This document shows positions 17,364 to 25,194 of a stretch of 64,000 nucleotides of DNA, one piece after another. A model generated the notes under the pieces. It did not search any database. It had not been told where the DNA came from and saw nothing but the letters and a program-made list of their open reading frames with translations. The number at the start of each line of letters is the position of its first letter. Within the stretch, counting starts at the first letter, position 1. This DNA comes from CAZRHR01 sp964578885 (GTDB taxonomy: Bacteria > Bacteroidota > Bacteroidia > CAIKAF01): the NCBI GenBank assembly GCA_964578885.1, contig CAZOEO010000013.1:19243-83242 (forward strand), given 5' to 3'. Position numbers and translations under genes: made by a program.

Positions 17364-18164
17364 TTAAATTTGTTTGGTTTGTTGTTCCGTTATGGTCTTT
17401 AGTTCGTCCAGGTGATTTCTGTACCAGTTCACTCCTGCAAATTTGGCATTAATCTCATAGATTTCCGGATGCTCATCCAATAAATGCAAAATTTCTGACA
17501 AACCAAAAGCGGGATTCGAAGGATAAAGGGCTTCGAAAACAGCTTTGATAAAGTTGTAATCCTCAAGATAATCAATGGTAAACCGGTGCGTCATGGAAAA
17601 GTCTTTTCCTGAGCTGCAAAGGACATTGCCAATGCGGAAGCGTTCCGGATTTTCCCAAAAGAAGGGGGTTGTATGTTCTCTTTCGAGGGGTTTTTGGGCT
17701 TCTTCCCATGCGGTTTTTAACGCGGAAAACGTCATGATCTCTACATCATTACCGTCTGGCCAAGTGGCGGGATGAAGGTTCGAAACATAATCGAATTGTC
17801 CTTCATAATTTTGGAAATATCCAATCACTTCATCGATCACAACTGGATCAATTAACGGCACATCGGAAGGTATTTTTAGTACAACCTCGGCATTGAATTG
17901 CAGGGCGGCCTGATAGTGCCGGTCCAGCAAGTCGGTGCTATGACCTCTGTAACAAGGCCAGTTGTTTTCAGCACAAAGGGCCGCAATGGCGTCGTCCTGG
18001 GGTTCTTGTGTGGTTGCGACGACAAATTCAAAATCGGAGCGGGCCATCAAAACCCTTTCTACCATGCGATGCAGCAGAGGTTTGCCCAGAATGGGCATCA
18101 TCACTTTATCAGGTAGGCGGGAAGAACCGCGCCGGGCTTGAATAACCACTAACCTTTTACTCAT
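17364..18164 (-). CDS. SpsF/NeuA-like cytidylyltransferase family protein
   Basis: The 266-residue protein opens with VVIQARRGSSRLPDKVMMPILGKPLL, the nucleotide-binding P-loop of the CMP-sugar and spore-coat SpsF family, followed by DVPLIDPVVIDEVI, its metal and substrate region. Members of this group activate sugars or polyols as CMP/CDP derivatives in the cytoplasm. It lies 2 nt after the GT-B-like gene and 2 nt before the transketolase half. It has its own promoter core within the end of the upstream gene. The substrate cannot be named from sequence. Confidence 0.85.
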   Translation of the reverse strand: MSKRLVVIQARRGSSRLPDKVMMPILGKPLLHRMVERVLMARSDFEFVVATTQEPQDDAIAALCAENNWPCYRGHSTDLLDRHYQAALQFNAEVVLKIPSDVPLIDPVVIDEVIGYFQNYEGQFDYVSNLHPATWPDGNDVEIMTFSALKTAWEEAQKPLEREHTTPFFWENPERFRIGNVLCSSGKDFSMTHRFTIDYLEDYNFIKAVFEALYPSNPAFGLSEILHLLDEHPEIYEINAKFAGVNWYRNHLDELKTITEQQTKQI

Positions 18165-18166
18165 GG

Positions 18167-19210
18167 CTACAAAGATACCGCTTGATGTTTAGATTTATAT
18201 TGTTTACAAAAAGCAATACCATCTCCTTCAAAATTCATGAAGGACCGGGCTATGTCAGCAATTCTTTCCGCAGATTTTCCTCCGTTTTGAATCGGCATTA
18301 ACCGTTTTAGTTCATCTTCATCGAAGTAGCTGTGAACTTTTTTTCCCAGGGCCATGCCCACATATACCACCGTAGAAAACTGACAAATCAGTTCTTCGCA
18401 GTTGGCGATCATGTGATTGGTGTTTTCTCGCTGAAATACCAATGTACCTTCCGGCGCATGGGTCATGATTTCCTGATAAGCTCGCTCCCAAATTTCGTTC
18501 GGATGCAGCTTAAAAATCATGGGGCGTCCGGCCGCAATGTTGGTCGCCTCCCGGATAAATCCAATCCGATCTTCCTTTTTCAACGTTTCACGGATGTCTG
18601 AGGTACAAACCAAGACGTATTGATGGTAAGGGAAATCGTTTTGTAAAAAGGTGGCACAATCGTCGAAGTTGGGCATACCCGTCACCAAAATGCGGTCTGC
18701 CTGCGTACCGAGGCGCGAAAACTGTTCTTTATATCCCGGACTGGCACAAGTGTAAATATCTGCCAGGTTCATGCTGCCGTTCAGCGCTGTTCTAAGTGCA
18801 AAGTATCCGGGAAGATTCAGCTTTTTCACCACTTTGGCCCAATTGTCCAAAGGATCGGTCATGCCCTCTTGTACAAAAATCGTTTTCTTTTTTTTCACCC
18901 AACGCGGAACCAGCGCATCGGTACAAAGGAAAACCATGGCATATTCTTTCCGGTGTTTTTTCCCGGCATAGTCATATTGCAGACCATGTTCTGCTACAAA
19001 TTTTTCCGCATTTTCCCGAAATGGGCCAGACATAATGGTGGCTTCCATTAAGCCAAGGTCTCGGACCATTTTTTCATACCATCTGTCCGGAAAAAACTGT
19101 GTGAACCAGCAATCGAAATCATCCTTCAGATATTGATAAATCTGAAACATTTGTGTGGTTTGGTTCATCGAACCATTCACAAAGAGGATTTTGGGTTTGT
19201 TTGCCGTCAT
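18167..19210 (-). CDS. GT-B/TagF-like polymer transferase (family uncertain)
   Basis: The 347-residue protein has no signal peptide. Its second half reads like the C-terminal domain of CDP-glycerol glycerophosphotransferases and KpsS-type capsule enzymes: MIFKLHPNE, then NCEELICQFSTVVYVGMALGKKV, matching the IKLHP and D/E-x-x-I-x-x-x-S-T-V-x-x-E-A region of GT-B folds. The first half (ILFVNGSMNQTTQ) fits an N-terminal Rossmann domain. Being first in an operon with a cytidylyltransferase, it could use the activated product as donor. The name is tentative because the similarity is judged by eye. Confidence 0.6.
   Translation of the reverse strand: MTANKPKILFVNGSMNQTTQMFQIYQYLKDDFDCWFTQFFPDRWYEKMVRDLGLMEATIMSGPFRENAEKFVAEHGLQYDYAGKKHRKEYAMVFLCTDALVPRWVKKKKTIFVQEGMTDPLDNWAKVVKKLNLPGYFALRTALNGSMNLADIYTCASPGYKEQFSRLGTQADRILVTGMPNFDDCATFLQNDFPYHQYVLVCTSDIRETLKKEDRIGFIREATNIAAGRPMIFKLHPNEIWERAYQEIMTHAPEGTLVFQRENTNHMIANCEELICQFSTVVYVGMALGKKVHSYFDEDELKRLMPIQNGGKSAERIADIARSFMNFEGDGIAFCKQYKSKHQAVSL
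18170..18177 (-). promoter_or_regulatory. -7 element inside the 3' end of the upstream gene
   Basis: Perfect TATCTTTG on the minus strand with 5 nt to the cytidylyltransferase ATG at 18164. It is built from the last codons (Val-Ser-Leu) of the GT-B-like gene, just before that gene's TAG stop. Confidence 0.7.
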
Positions 19211-19221
19211 GTTGGGGAAAT

Positions 19222-19701
19222 TTAGGACACCACTCTTTCGAAGCGAATCGTTTTGCCCAGTAGCCTTAAGCCAACATAACCGCGAATAAGGGCAAGGTTA
19301 TAATTATTAAGAGTTATGCGACAGCCATACGTTTTACCGGATTCCGGATCGTATAAAGAGCCGCCTCCCCACGTGTCGTTGCCTTCGTATTCCATGTCGC
19401 GAAGGGTTCTGAGTCCAATAAAAGGAGTGGAACGCAAGGCGGGATCTGGATTTAACTTGTCCGTTTTCACACTTCCGTCGGCAAAATGATTTTTTTCCAA
19501 CCAAACGATTTTTCCAAAAAACTTGCGACCGATGCGCTCAATTTTAATCTTCACCGTCTTTTCTTCATTGGTCCAGACGCCAGCCAACGCATTTTCTCCA
19601 TACTTCTCTGCTACAACGCCGGCCGCAAGGGACTGGATACCCATCCAACACATAAAAATCATTAACCAAGAGGCTTGGCGCATACTTTTCACTTTTAACA
19701 T
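19222..19701 (-). CDS. DUF2147-type secreted protein
   Basis: A protein of about 159 residues with a signal peptide (ending SLAAG) and one DUF2147-like domain: GVWTNEEKTVKIKIER, FFGKIVWLEK, then the Asp/Asn-rich TDKLNPDPALRSTPFIGL and GGSLYDPESGKTYGCRITL. The family is common in Bacteroidota and Proteobacteria, exported, and of unknown function. I start it at the ATG at 19701, 6 nt after TATTTTTG; an ATG at 19683 would leave a short leader and a tidier signal peptide. Its stop is 11 nt before the GT-B-like gene, so it may head that operon. Confidence 0.85.
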   Translation of the reverse strand: MLKVKSMRQASWLMIFMCWMGIQSLAAGVVAEKYGENALAGVWTNEEKTVKIKIERIGRKFFGKIVWLEKNHFADGSVKTDKLNPDPALRSTPFIGLRTLRDMEYEGNDTWGGGSLYDPESGKTYGCRITLNNYNLALIRGYVGLRLLGKTIRFERVVS

Positions 19702-19707
19702 AGGGCA

Positions 19708-19715
19708 CAAAAATA
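19708..19715 (-). promoter_or_regulatory. -7 element of the DUF2147 gene
   Basis: Perfect TATTTTTG on the minus strand, 6 nt before the ATG at 19701. Confidence 0.65.
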
Positions 19716-19818
19716 CGGGTTTTAAACCTTCACAAAGGACATGCCACAAGGTATTTTGTACAAATATTTGTTAAGGATATTTTTGGTTTCCTGTAAGTTA
19801 CGCGTAATCAATCTGCCA

Positions 19819-19846
19819 AGAAACTTTTATACCCTTCAAAGTTTCT
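19819..19846. repeat. 9-bp inverted repeat
   Basis: AGAAACTTT, a 10-nt loop, then AAAGTTTCT, a perfect hairpin. No T-run follows on either strand, so it is not a standard terminator; an operator or an RNA structure is possible. Confidence 0.4.
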
Positions 19847-20119
19847 AAGGTTTTCCACTGGCCCCTTCTCCTTCAAGTGTCTTTTATGCAGAGATTTATA
19901 TCTCTTCCAAATGGTCTGTTCGCCGTATTTTTTCCGCATTTCGCTTTTTCTATGGCTTCACCGAAAGCACATGCCTATTCCGTTTTTAGGGAAATTGTTT
20001 TGCCGATATGCTCATCGTGTATGTGTATTTACTCTTAGTTCAAAAGGATATTGCCCATTTCAGGCGCTATTTTCGGGAAAATGGAAAAAAGAAAAAATGA
20101 AGCCCAAGCCTAAGGCACC

Positions 20120-20284
20120 ATGATCCATGATTTCCGCAGACGTTCCCTTGTAGTGGATGTTTGCTCCAACATGTGTGAGAAATGCCTGGACGGCCGCACC
20201 CAAGGACCAAAATATGAAGATGCCATTTACATGGAGACTCGTGTAAGATTTATGTCGTCAAACGATTGGGCCTGGCAGGTATGA
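20120..20284 (+). CDS. possible 54-residue protein with a Cys cluster
   Basis: ATG-to-TGA frame with DVCSNMCEKCLDG near residues 14-26, spacing reminiscent of small metal-binding knuckles. No promoter core or recognised family; the frame may be accidental. Confidence 0.15.
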   Translation: MIHDFRRRSLVVDVCSNMCEKCLDGRTQGPKYEDAIYMETRVRFMSSNDWAWQV

Positions 20285-20333
20285 TGTGGTTTAAAATGAA
20301 TACCTTTAAAATGAATTTTTACATGTTTTGGTT

Positions 20334-21527
20334 ATGCGAATGTATCTTTTCAGAACGCTATTTTTCCCTGTTTTTGTGCTATTTTTCACTTTTAACTCGC
20401 AAGCTTTGCGCGGGCAAGGTGTACTGATATCCAATGCTCCCGGAACCCCGGATACGTCTGCTGCACTGGAAATTCGCAGTACGCAGAAAGGTTTGCTCAT
20501 ACCACGACTGACCACTGCACAACGAAACAGCATTGTAAGTCCGGCAGTGGGATTACAGGTATACAACACCACCACCGGCTGTTTGGAGATATTTCATGGA
20601 ACACTTTGGTTAAGTGTAAGTTGTAATTGTCCGGTTCTGCCCAATGCCGGCTTTGCTATTAGTGGATCTACCGTGACCAATACCGCACTGACCCTCACAC
20701 CAGCTCAGTTGGGGCTTAATTATGTGTGGACGGCTACCGGTGGAACGCTTTCTTCTTCTACGGCGGCTTCTCCCACTGTCACGTATGCCAATGCCGGAAC
20801 ATTTACCATTTCATTAACGGTAACCGATGCGACCGGTTGCACCTCGACTTCTCAGCAAACCATTATGATTTCCAATGTGGCGCCCAAAAACTGTCTGGCC
20901 ATTTTAACCGCTTCCCCGAACTCTCCTAGCGGCGTGTATACGTTAGATCCAGACGGCGTCGGACCCATAGCTCCCATGAGTTGCTATTGCGACATGACCA
21001 ACGACGGCGGAGGATGGACCTTGGTAATGCGTAATACCGGTGCCAACATTACCACAGAGAATACCGGCGCACAAGGAAATCTCTCGGCCCTGCAGTCCCC
21101 AACGGGAACAGCGGCTAAATATGCAGATAACGTGATCAATGCTTTGCGCACCAGCACCACGACGGCCATTACTTTTCGCATAACATCCAACAACATTGCT
21201 AACCGGTATTTTATTCCCGGCACATGCACCTATCAGCATAATTCCAACGGCAATTCATCTTCCGCCATTAGTCCTGCGTGCAGAAGTTACACGGCGTCAT
21301 TCACCACGGCGCCCTCTCCTTCTTACATTCAATGTACGTCTTGGGGCGGCATGGGTGCTGGAATTGATTGTTGGTATGGCTGTAATGGAACGAGCAATTA
21401 TACCAACGTGGTGAATACTCACCGCGGTTACAGTGAAACTTCCGGCATCACTACCAACGCGGCAGGAAGCTCATTAGGCAGCAGTAGCACCACCTATGGC
21501 AACGATGTGTTGCTTTGGGTGCGTTAA
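20334..21527 (+). CDS. surface protein with PKD-like and fibrinogen-like domains
   Basis: An exported protein of about 397 residues. After the signal peptide comes a module (SAALEIRSTQKGLLIPRLTTAQRNSIVSP... TTGCLEIFHGTLW, about residues 42-92) that recurs in the protein at 54451-55596. It is followed by a PKD/Ig-like domain (VWTATGG...TFTISLTVTDATGC) and a fibrinogen-related domain beginning CLAILTASPNSPSGVYTLDPDG and GGGWTLVMRN, which continues to the C-terminus. No T9SS sorting domain is present. The fold suggests glycan or protein binding at the surface. The start is uncertain between ATG 20334 and ATG 20340. Its stop overlaps that of dprA. Confidence 0.82.
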   Translation: MRMYLFRTLFFPVFVLFFTFNSQALRGQGVLISNAPGTPDTSAALEIRSTQKGLLIPRLTTAQRNSIVSPAVGLQVYNTTTGCLEIFHGTLWLSVSCNCPVLPNAGFAISGSTVTNTALTLTPAQLGLNYVWTATGGTLSSSTAASPTVTYANAGTFTISLTVTDATGCTSTSQQTIMISNVAPKNCLAILTASPNSPSGVYTLDPDGVGPIAPMSCYCDMTNDGGGWTLVMRNTGANITTENTGAQGNLSALQSPTGTAAKYADNVINALRTSTTTAITFRITSNNIANRYFIPGTCTYQHNSNGNSSSAISPACRSYTASFTTAPSPSYIQCTSWGGMGAGIDCWYGCNGTSNYTNVVNTHRGYSETSGITTNAAGSSLGSSSTTYGNDVLLWVR

Positions 21528-22615
21528 GTCAAACTAATGGCTCCACCTGGATGTTGCTGGATCCAACCTTCCAGTTCCATGGCAGTTATTTTGGCCGAAA
21601 GTTCACTCCAGGGACGCTGAATCCTGTGCATGAGTTCTTCGGTACGCATGGGGCTTTGGGCCTTCAATGCCTGAAAAATCAAAACATCCAGTTCTCCGGT
21701 TGGGCCAAACAACACTTCCTGGCGACCAACCGCATCCCAACCCAATTCGGCAGGCAACTGCTCCGGTTTCCATAAAACACTGGCAATAGAATCAGCCATG
21801 AGATCTAAACAACCCTGCGACATGGGGTCGGTGATTCTTCCCGGCACCGCAAAAACGTCTCGGTGGTAATCGCGCGCCAGTTTCGCGGTAATCATGGCGC
21901 CACCACGGGACGCCGATTCTACCACCACCAAAATGTCACAAAGTCCGGCAATCAATCGGTTACGCATGGGAAAATGCGCACGCTCAGGACCTGCGCTTGG
22001 CAGTAATTCCGACAGGATGCCGCCGCCCTGTTTTATTCTTTGGGCCAGTCCAAGATGCTCCGGTGGATACAAATGATGTAAGCCATGCGCCACCACCGCA
22101 ATCGTGGGCAAACCTTCTTGCAAGGCTTCCTCATGTGCAGCCGCATCTATTCCAAAAGCCAATCCGGAAACAATGGTAGCGCCTGTGTTTTTAAATGCTC
22201 TGACCACTGCTTTGGTTTGCTGAATGCCATAAGGTGTTGCTTTGCGCGTCCCCACAATTCCCACCCACCTGCGAGAAGGCAAGGGAACTTGTCCGTCATA
22301 AAATAAAATCAATGGAGCATCTGGAATTTCCTTTAAGCCAGTGGGATACAATGAATTATTCCAAGGAATAATCTGGTAACCATGCGCCAAAGCATCTTTG
22401 ATGACGGAGTCATACTTCGACCATGTCCTAAATCCGGCCAAAGATTTAGCAAGGACAGGTCCAACACCTTGTACTTGAGATAATTCAGTGGCTTTGGCGT
22501 GAAAAACACCCTGGGCCGAACCAAAATGAGCCAACAAACGTTGACCCAAAATGCTTCCGATTCCCGAAAATTCTTGCAACGCCAAAAGCGCTTGCAGCTC
22601 TTCGCTTTCCTTCAT
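21524..22615 (-). CDS. dprA: DNA-processing protein DprA
   Basis: The 363-residue protein has an N-terminal helix-hairpin-helix/SAM-like region (FSGIGSILGQRLL), the Rossmann core with VGIVGTRKATPYG and SGLAFGIDAAAHEEAL, HGLHHLYPPEH and PMRNRLIAGLCDILVVVE, and a C-terminal winged-helix (DML1-like) domain. DprA binds incoming single-stranded DNA and loads RecA during natural transformation. It is encoded alone here. Its TAA shares the TTAA tetranucleotide with the convergent surface-protein gene. Confidence 0.96.
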   Translation of the reverse strand: MKESEELQALLALQEFSGIGSILGQRLLAHFGSAQGVFHAKATELSQVQGVGPVLAKSLAGFRTWSKYDSVIKDALAHGYQIIPWNNSLYPTGLKEIPDAPLILFYDGQVPLPSRRWVGIVGTRKATPYGIQQTKAVVRAFKNTGATIVSGLAFGIDAAAHEEALQEGLPTIAVVAHGLHHLYPPEHLGLAQRIKQGGGILSELLPSAGPERAHFPMRNRLIAGLCDILVVVESASRGGAMITAKLARDYHRDVFAVPGRITDPMSQGCLDLMADSIASVLWKPEQLPAELGWDAVGRQEVLFGPTGELDVLIFQALKAQSPMRTEELMHRIQRPWSELSAKITAMELEGWIQQHPGGAISLT

Positions 22616-22764
22616 AAACGTTAAAATTTAGGGGGGAATCGTAGGATAAAAGTATGAATTTTTTGTGAATTTTCAGAAAGTGATTAGGTTTGACTTGGTT
22701 TTTCATTACGCCATGGTACCGTCACGGATAAACGAATTGTTGAAGTAACTTATAATCAATCGTT

Positions 22765-25173
22765 ATGAGCTCCAAAATGGCCGCCTGGCTTCTTATTTTC
22801 CTATCTTTTACCCCATTGTTTGCACAAAAGGGGACCATCACAGGTAAGGTGAGCGATAAAACCTCTGGTAAGCCGCTGGAATTTGTCAATGTATTTTTGA
22901 AAGGCACACAAATCGGAGCCAGTACCAACGAAAATGGACAATTTACCCTGGAGGCCGAAGGCGGAAATTACACCCTTGTGTTTTCCAGCATCGAATATGG
23001 AACCGCCGAACAAGACATTGTTGTGCTTCCGGGAAAGACGCAAACCGTTAACAAAACCCTCGAAACCCAGGCCTTTAACCTCGCTGAAATGACGGTAAAG
23101 TCCGAAGGTAAATTCGAAAAGAAATTTGAAGAGGTCACCGTGACCATGGAGGTCATGAAGCCCAACCTCATCCAAAACCGTAATGCGGTGAACATGGATC
23201 GCGCGCTACAGCAAGTACCGGGCGTTACCATTGTAGACAGTGAGCCTCAAATTCGTTCCGGATCCGGTTATAGCTTCGGCGCAGGAAGCCGCGTTATGGT
23301 GCTCGTAGACGACATGCCCATCCTTTCCGGTGACGCCGGTCGTACGACCTGGGGAATGGTGCCGGTGGAAAATGTTGAACAAGTAGAAGTTATCAAAGGC
23401 GCTTCTTCTGTTCTCTATGGCTCCTCTGCACTCAATGGCGTAATCCATGTGCGCACCACCTATCCGGGCCTCCGTCCTGTGACCAAATTCCAAATGTTTA
23501 CCGGTTACTACGACTTGCCTGCCGGAAAAGACTGGACGCCCAGCCGCCCGCCCATTCAAACTGGATTTTTTGCCACCCACATGCAAACCTTCGGTCAGTT
23601 CGATGTGGTTTTGGGCGTAAATGCCTTGTTGGAAAATGGTTATGGCGGTCCAACGCCCAATGCTGCCACAGATCCCATCGATACGGTGCGCCCCGGGATG
23701 TTCGACAACCGCATTCGCTTTCACATGAATTCCCGCTATCGCATCAAAAAAGTAGAAGGCCTTTCTGTTGGATTAAATACCATTGGTTTGTTTTCCAGAA
23801 GTTCCAGCGGATTTATTGGACTCAACGCCCAAGAAGGATTTTACCGCTTTTATGACGGAACCATCACCCGTACCAACCAAACGGCTTATACCCTGGATCC
23901 TTACGTTGAATATGTCGGCAAAAAGGGTTCTTTTCATAGCCTCAGAACCCGTTTTTATTCACTGAACAACGCCAACGACAACAACCAGAGCAATCAGTCT
24001 CAGGTTATTTATGGTGAATACCAATTCCGCCATCGCTTTGTTTCGGAAAAGGCCCAAAACCAAAGTTTCCTCAAAGATTTTCAAATTACCGCTGGTGTGA
24101 TGACTTCGAATGTGTTTGCATCATCGCAAATCTTTAACGCAAGTGGCAGCGGCAGCGATAGTCAACTTAATCTCGCAGGTTACGCCCAGGTAGAAAACAA
24201 ATTTTTCAACCGCAGACTCACGGTGAGTGGAGGTGTGCGTCTGGAGCATTTTCGACTCAAAGACATTACTGAAACCCAACCTGTGTTCCGTGGTGGTGCC
24301 ACCCTGCGCGCCATGCAAGCCACCTTTATACGGGCATCTTTCGGACAAGGATTCCGTTTCCCCACCATTGCAGAACGCTATATCCGTACCGCCGTGGGGC
24401 CGGCCAATATTTACCCGAATCCCAATCTTCGTCCGGAAAAATCCTGGTCCGCAGAAGTGGGCATCAAACAAGGATTTAAAATCGGTGAATCTTTTAAAGG
24501 ATATGCCGACGTTGCCCTTTACTGGCAGGAATATCAGGATTATGTGGAATTTACCGCAGGACTTTTCGGAGGAACACAACCTTCGATTGCGAATCTTGGC
24601 TTTTCCTCGTTCAATGTGGGTCCGGCCAGAATGCGGGGCGTGGATTTTAGCATCATGGGTACCGGACGTTTAGGTAAGCACTGGACACTGAATGTATTGG
24701 CTGGTTACAACTACAGCTTGCCCGAAGCCCTTCGTCCGGATTTAGTGTATGCGGTGGATAGTGTTGGAAATGAACTGTCGTACTTATCTACCTCCTCCGT
24801 CGTTCGGCAAGATGGCGACAGCTCCGCTACCATCATGAAATATCGTTTTCGCCATACCGTGAAATTTGATGCGGAACTTTTCTACAAGAAATTCTCTATT
24901 GGCGGTAGCTTTCGATTCAATAGCGCCATGGAAAATATCGACTTTGTCTTTTATACCCTGGACAATTTACTTTTTGGCTACGGACTTGACCAATTCCGAA
25001 AAGAACGTAGCGGAGGCGATTTTGTGATAGATATGCGAATGAGTTATCAGGTGACCCCATCCAGCAAATTCTCGGTGGTCATTGGTAACATACTCAACCA
25101 CTCTTATACGCTTCGGCCCATGTATCCGGAGCCACCTCGTTCTTTCGTTTTGCAGTATGCATTAACACTCTGA
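22765..25173 (+). CDS. TonB-dependent outer-membrane receptor
   Basis: The 802-residue protein has a signal peptide (ending LFAQ), a carboxypeptidase-D-like regulatory domain (GTITGKVSDKTSGKPLEFVNV, residues 23-110), a plug domain (RALQQVPGVTIVDSEPQIRSG, VDDMPILSGD, VEVIKGASSVLYGSSALNGVI) and a 22-strand-type barrel ending in an aromatic residue pattern near the C-terminus. No SusD partner gene follows, so a siderophore, metal, vitamin or peptide is more likely than a glycan as substrate. It precedes gdhA by 21 nt and may be co-transcribed with it. Confidence 0.95.
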   Translation: MSSKMAAWLLIFLSFTPLFAQKGTITGKVSDKTSGKPLEFVNVFLKGTQIGASTNENGQFTLEAEGGNYTLVFSSIEYGTAEQDIVVLPGKTQTVNKTLETQAFNLAEMTVKSEGKFEKKFEEVTVTMEVMKPNLIQNRNAVNMDRALQQVPGVTIVDSEPQIRSGSGYSFGAGSRVMVLVDDMPILSGDAGRTTWGMVPVENVEQVEVIKGASSVLYGSSALNGVIHVRTTYPGLRPVTKFQMFTGYYDLPAGKDWTPSRPPIQTGFFATHMQTFGQFDVVLGVNALLENGYGGPTPNAATDPIDTVRPGMFDNRIRFHMNSRYRIKKVEGLSVGLNTIGLFSRSSSGFIGLNAQEGFYRFYDGTITRTNQTAYTLDPYVEYVGKKGSFHSLRTRFYSLNNANDNNQSNQSQVIYGEYQFRHRFVSEKAQNQSFLKDFQITAGVMTSNVFASSQIFNASGSGSDSQLNLAGYAQVENKFFNRRLTVSGGVRLEHFRLKDITETQPVFRGGATLRAMQATFIRASFGQGFRFPTIAERYIRTAVGPANIYPNPNLRPEKSWSAEVGIKQGFKIGESFKGYADVALYWQEYQDYVEFTAGLFGGTQPSIANLGFSSFNVGPARMRGVDFSIMGTGRLGKHWTLNVLAGYNYSLPEALRPDLVYAVDSVGNELSYLSTSSVVRQDGDSSATIMKYRFRHTVKFDAELFYKKFSIGGSFRFNSAMENIDFVFYTLDNLLFGYGLDQFRKERSGGDFVIDMRMSYQVTPSSKFSVVIGNILNHSYTLRPMYPEPPRSFVLQYALTL

Positions 25174-25194
25174 TAAACAACCAAATCTGATCTT

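Larger units (their letters stand above)
19716..20333. other. 618-bp stretch without a recognised gene
   Basis: Divergent spacer between the DUF2147 gene and the fibrinogen-like surface gene. It contains an inverted repeat at 19819-19846 and a 54-codon open frame at 20120-20284. An open frame at 19911-20123 looks accidental (no promoter, low-complexity basic end). The source of this long gap is not apparent. Confidence 0.5.

Noticed and set aside
19911..20123. 70-codon open frame in the 19716-20333 spacer
   Set aside because: Low-complexity basic end, no promoter core, no recognisable motif; consistent with chance.
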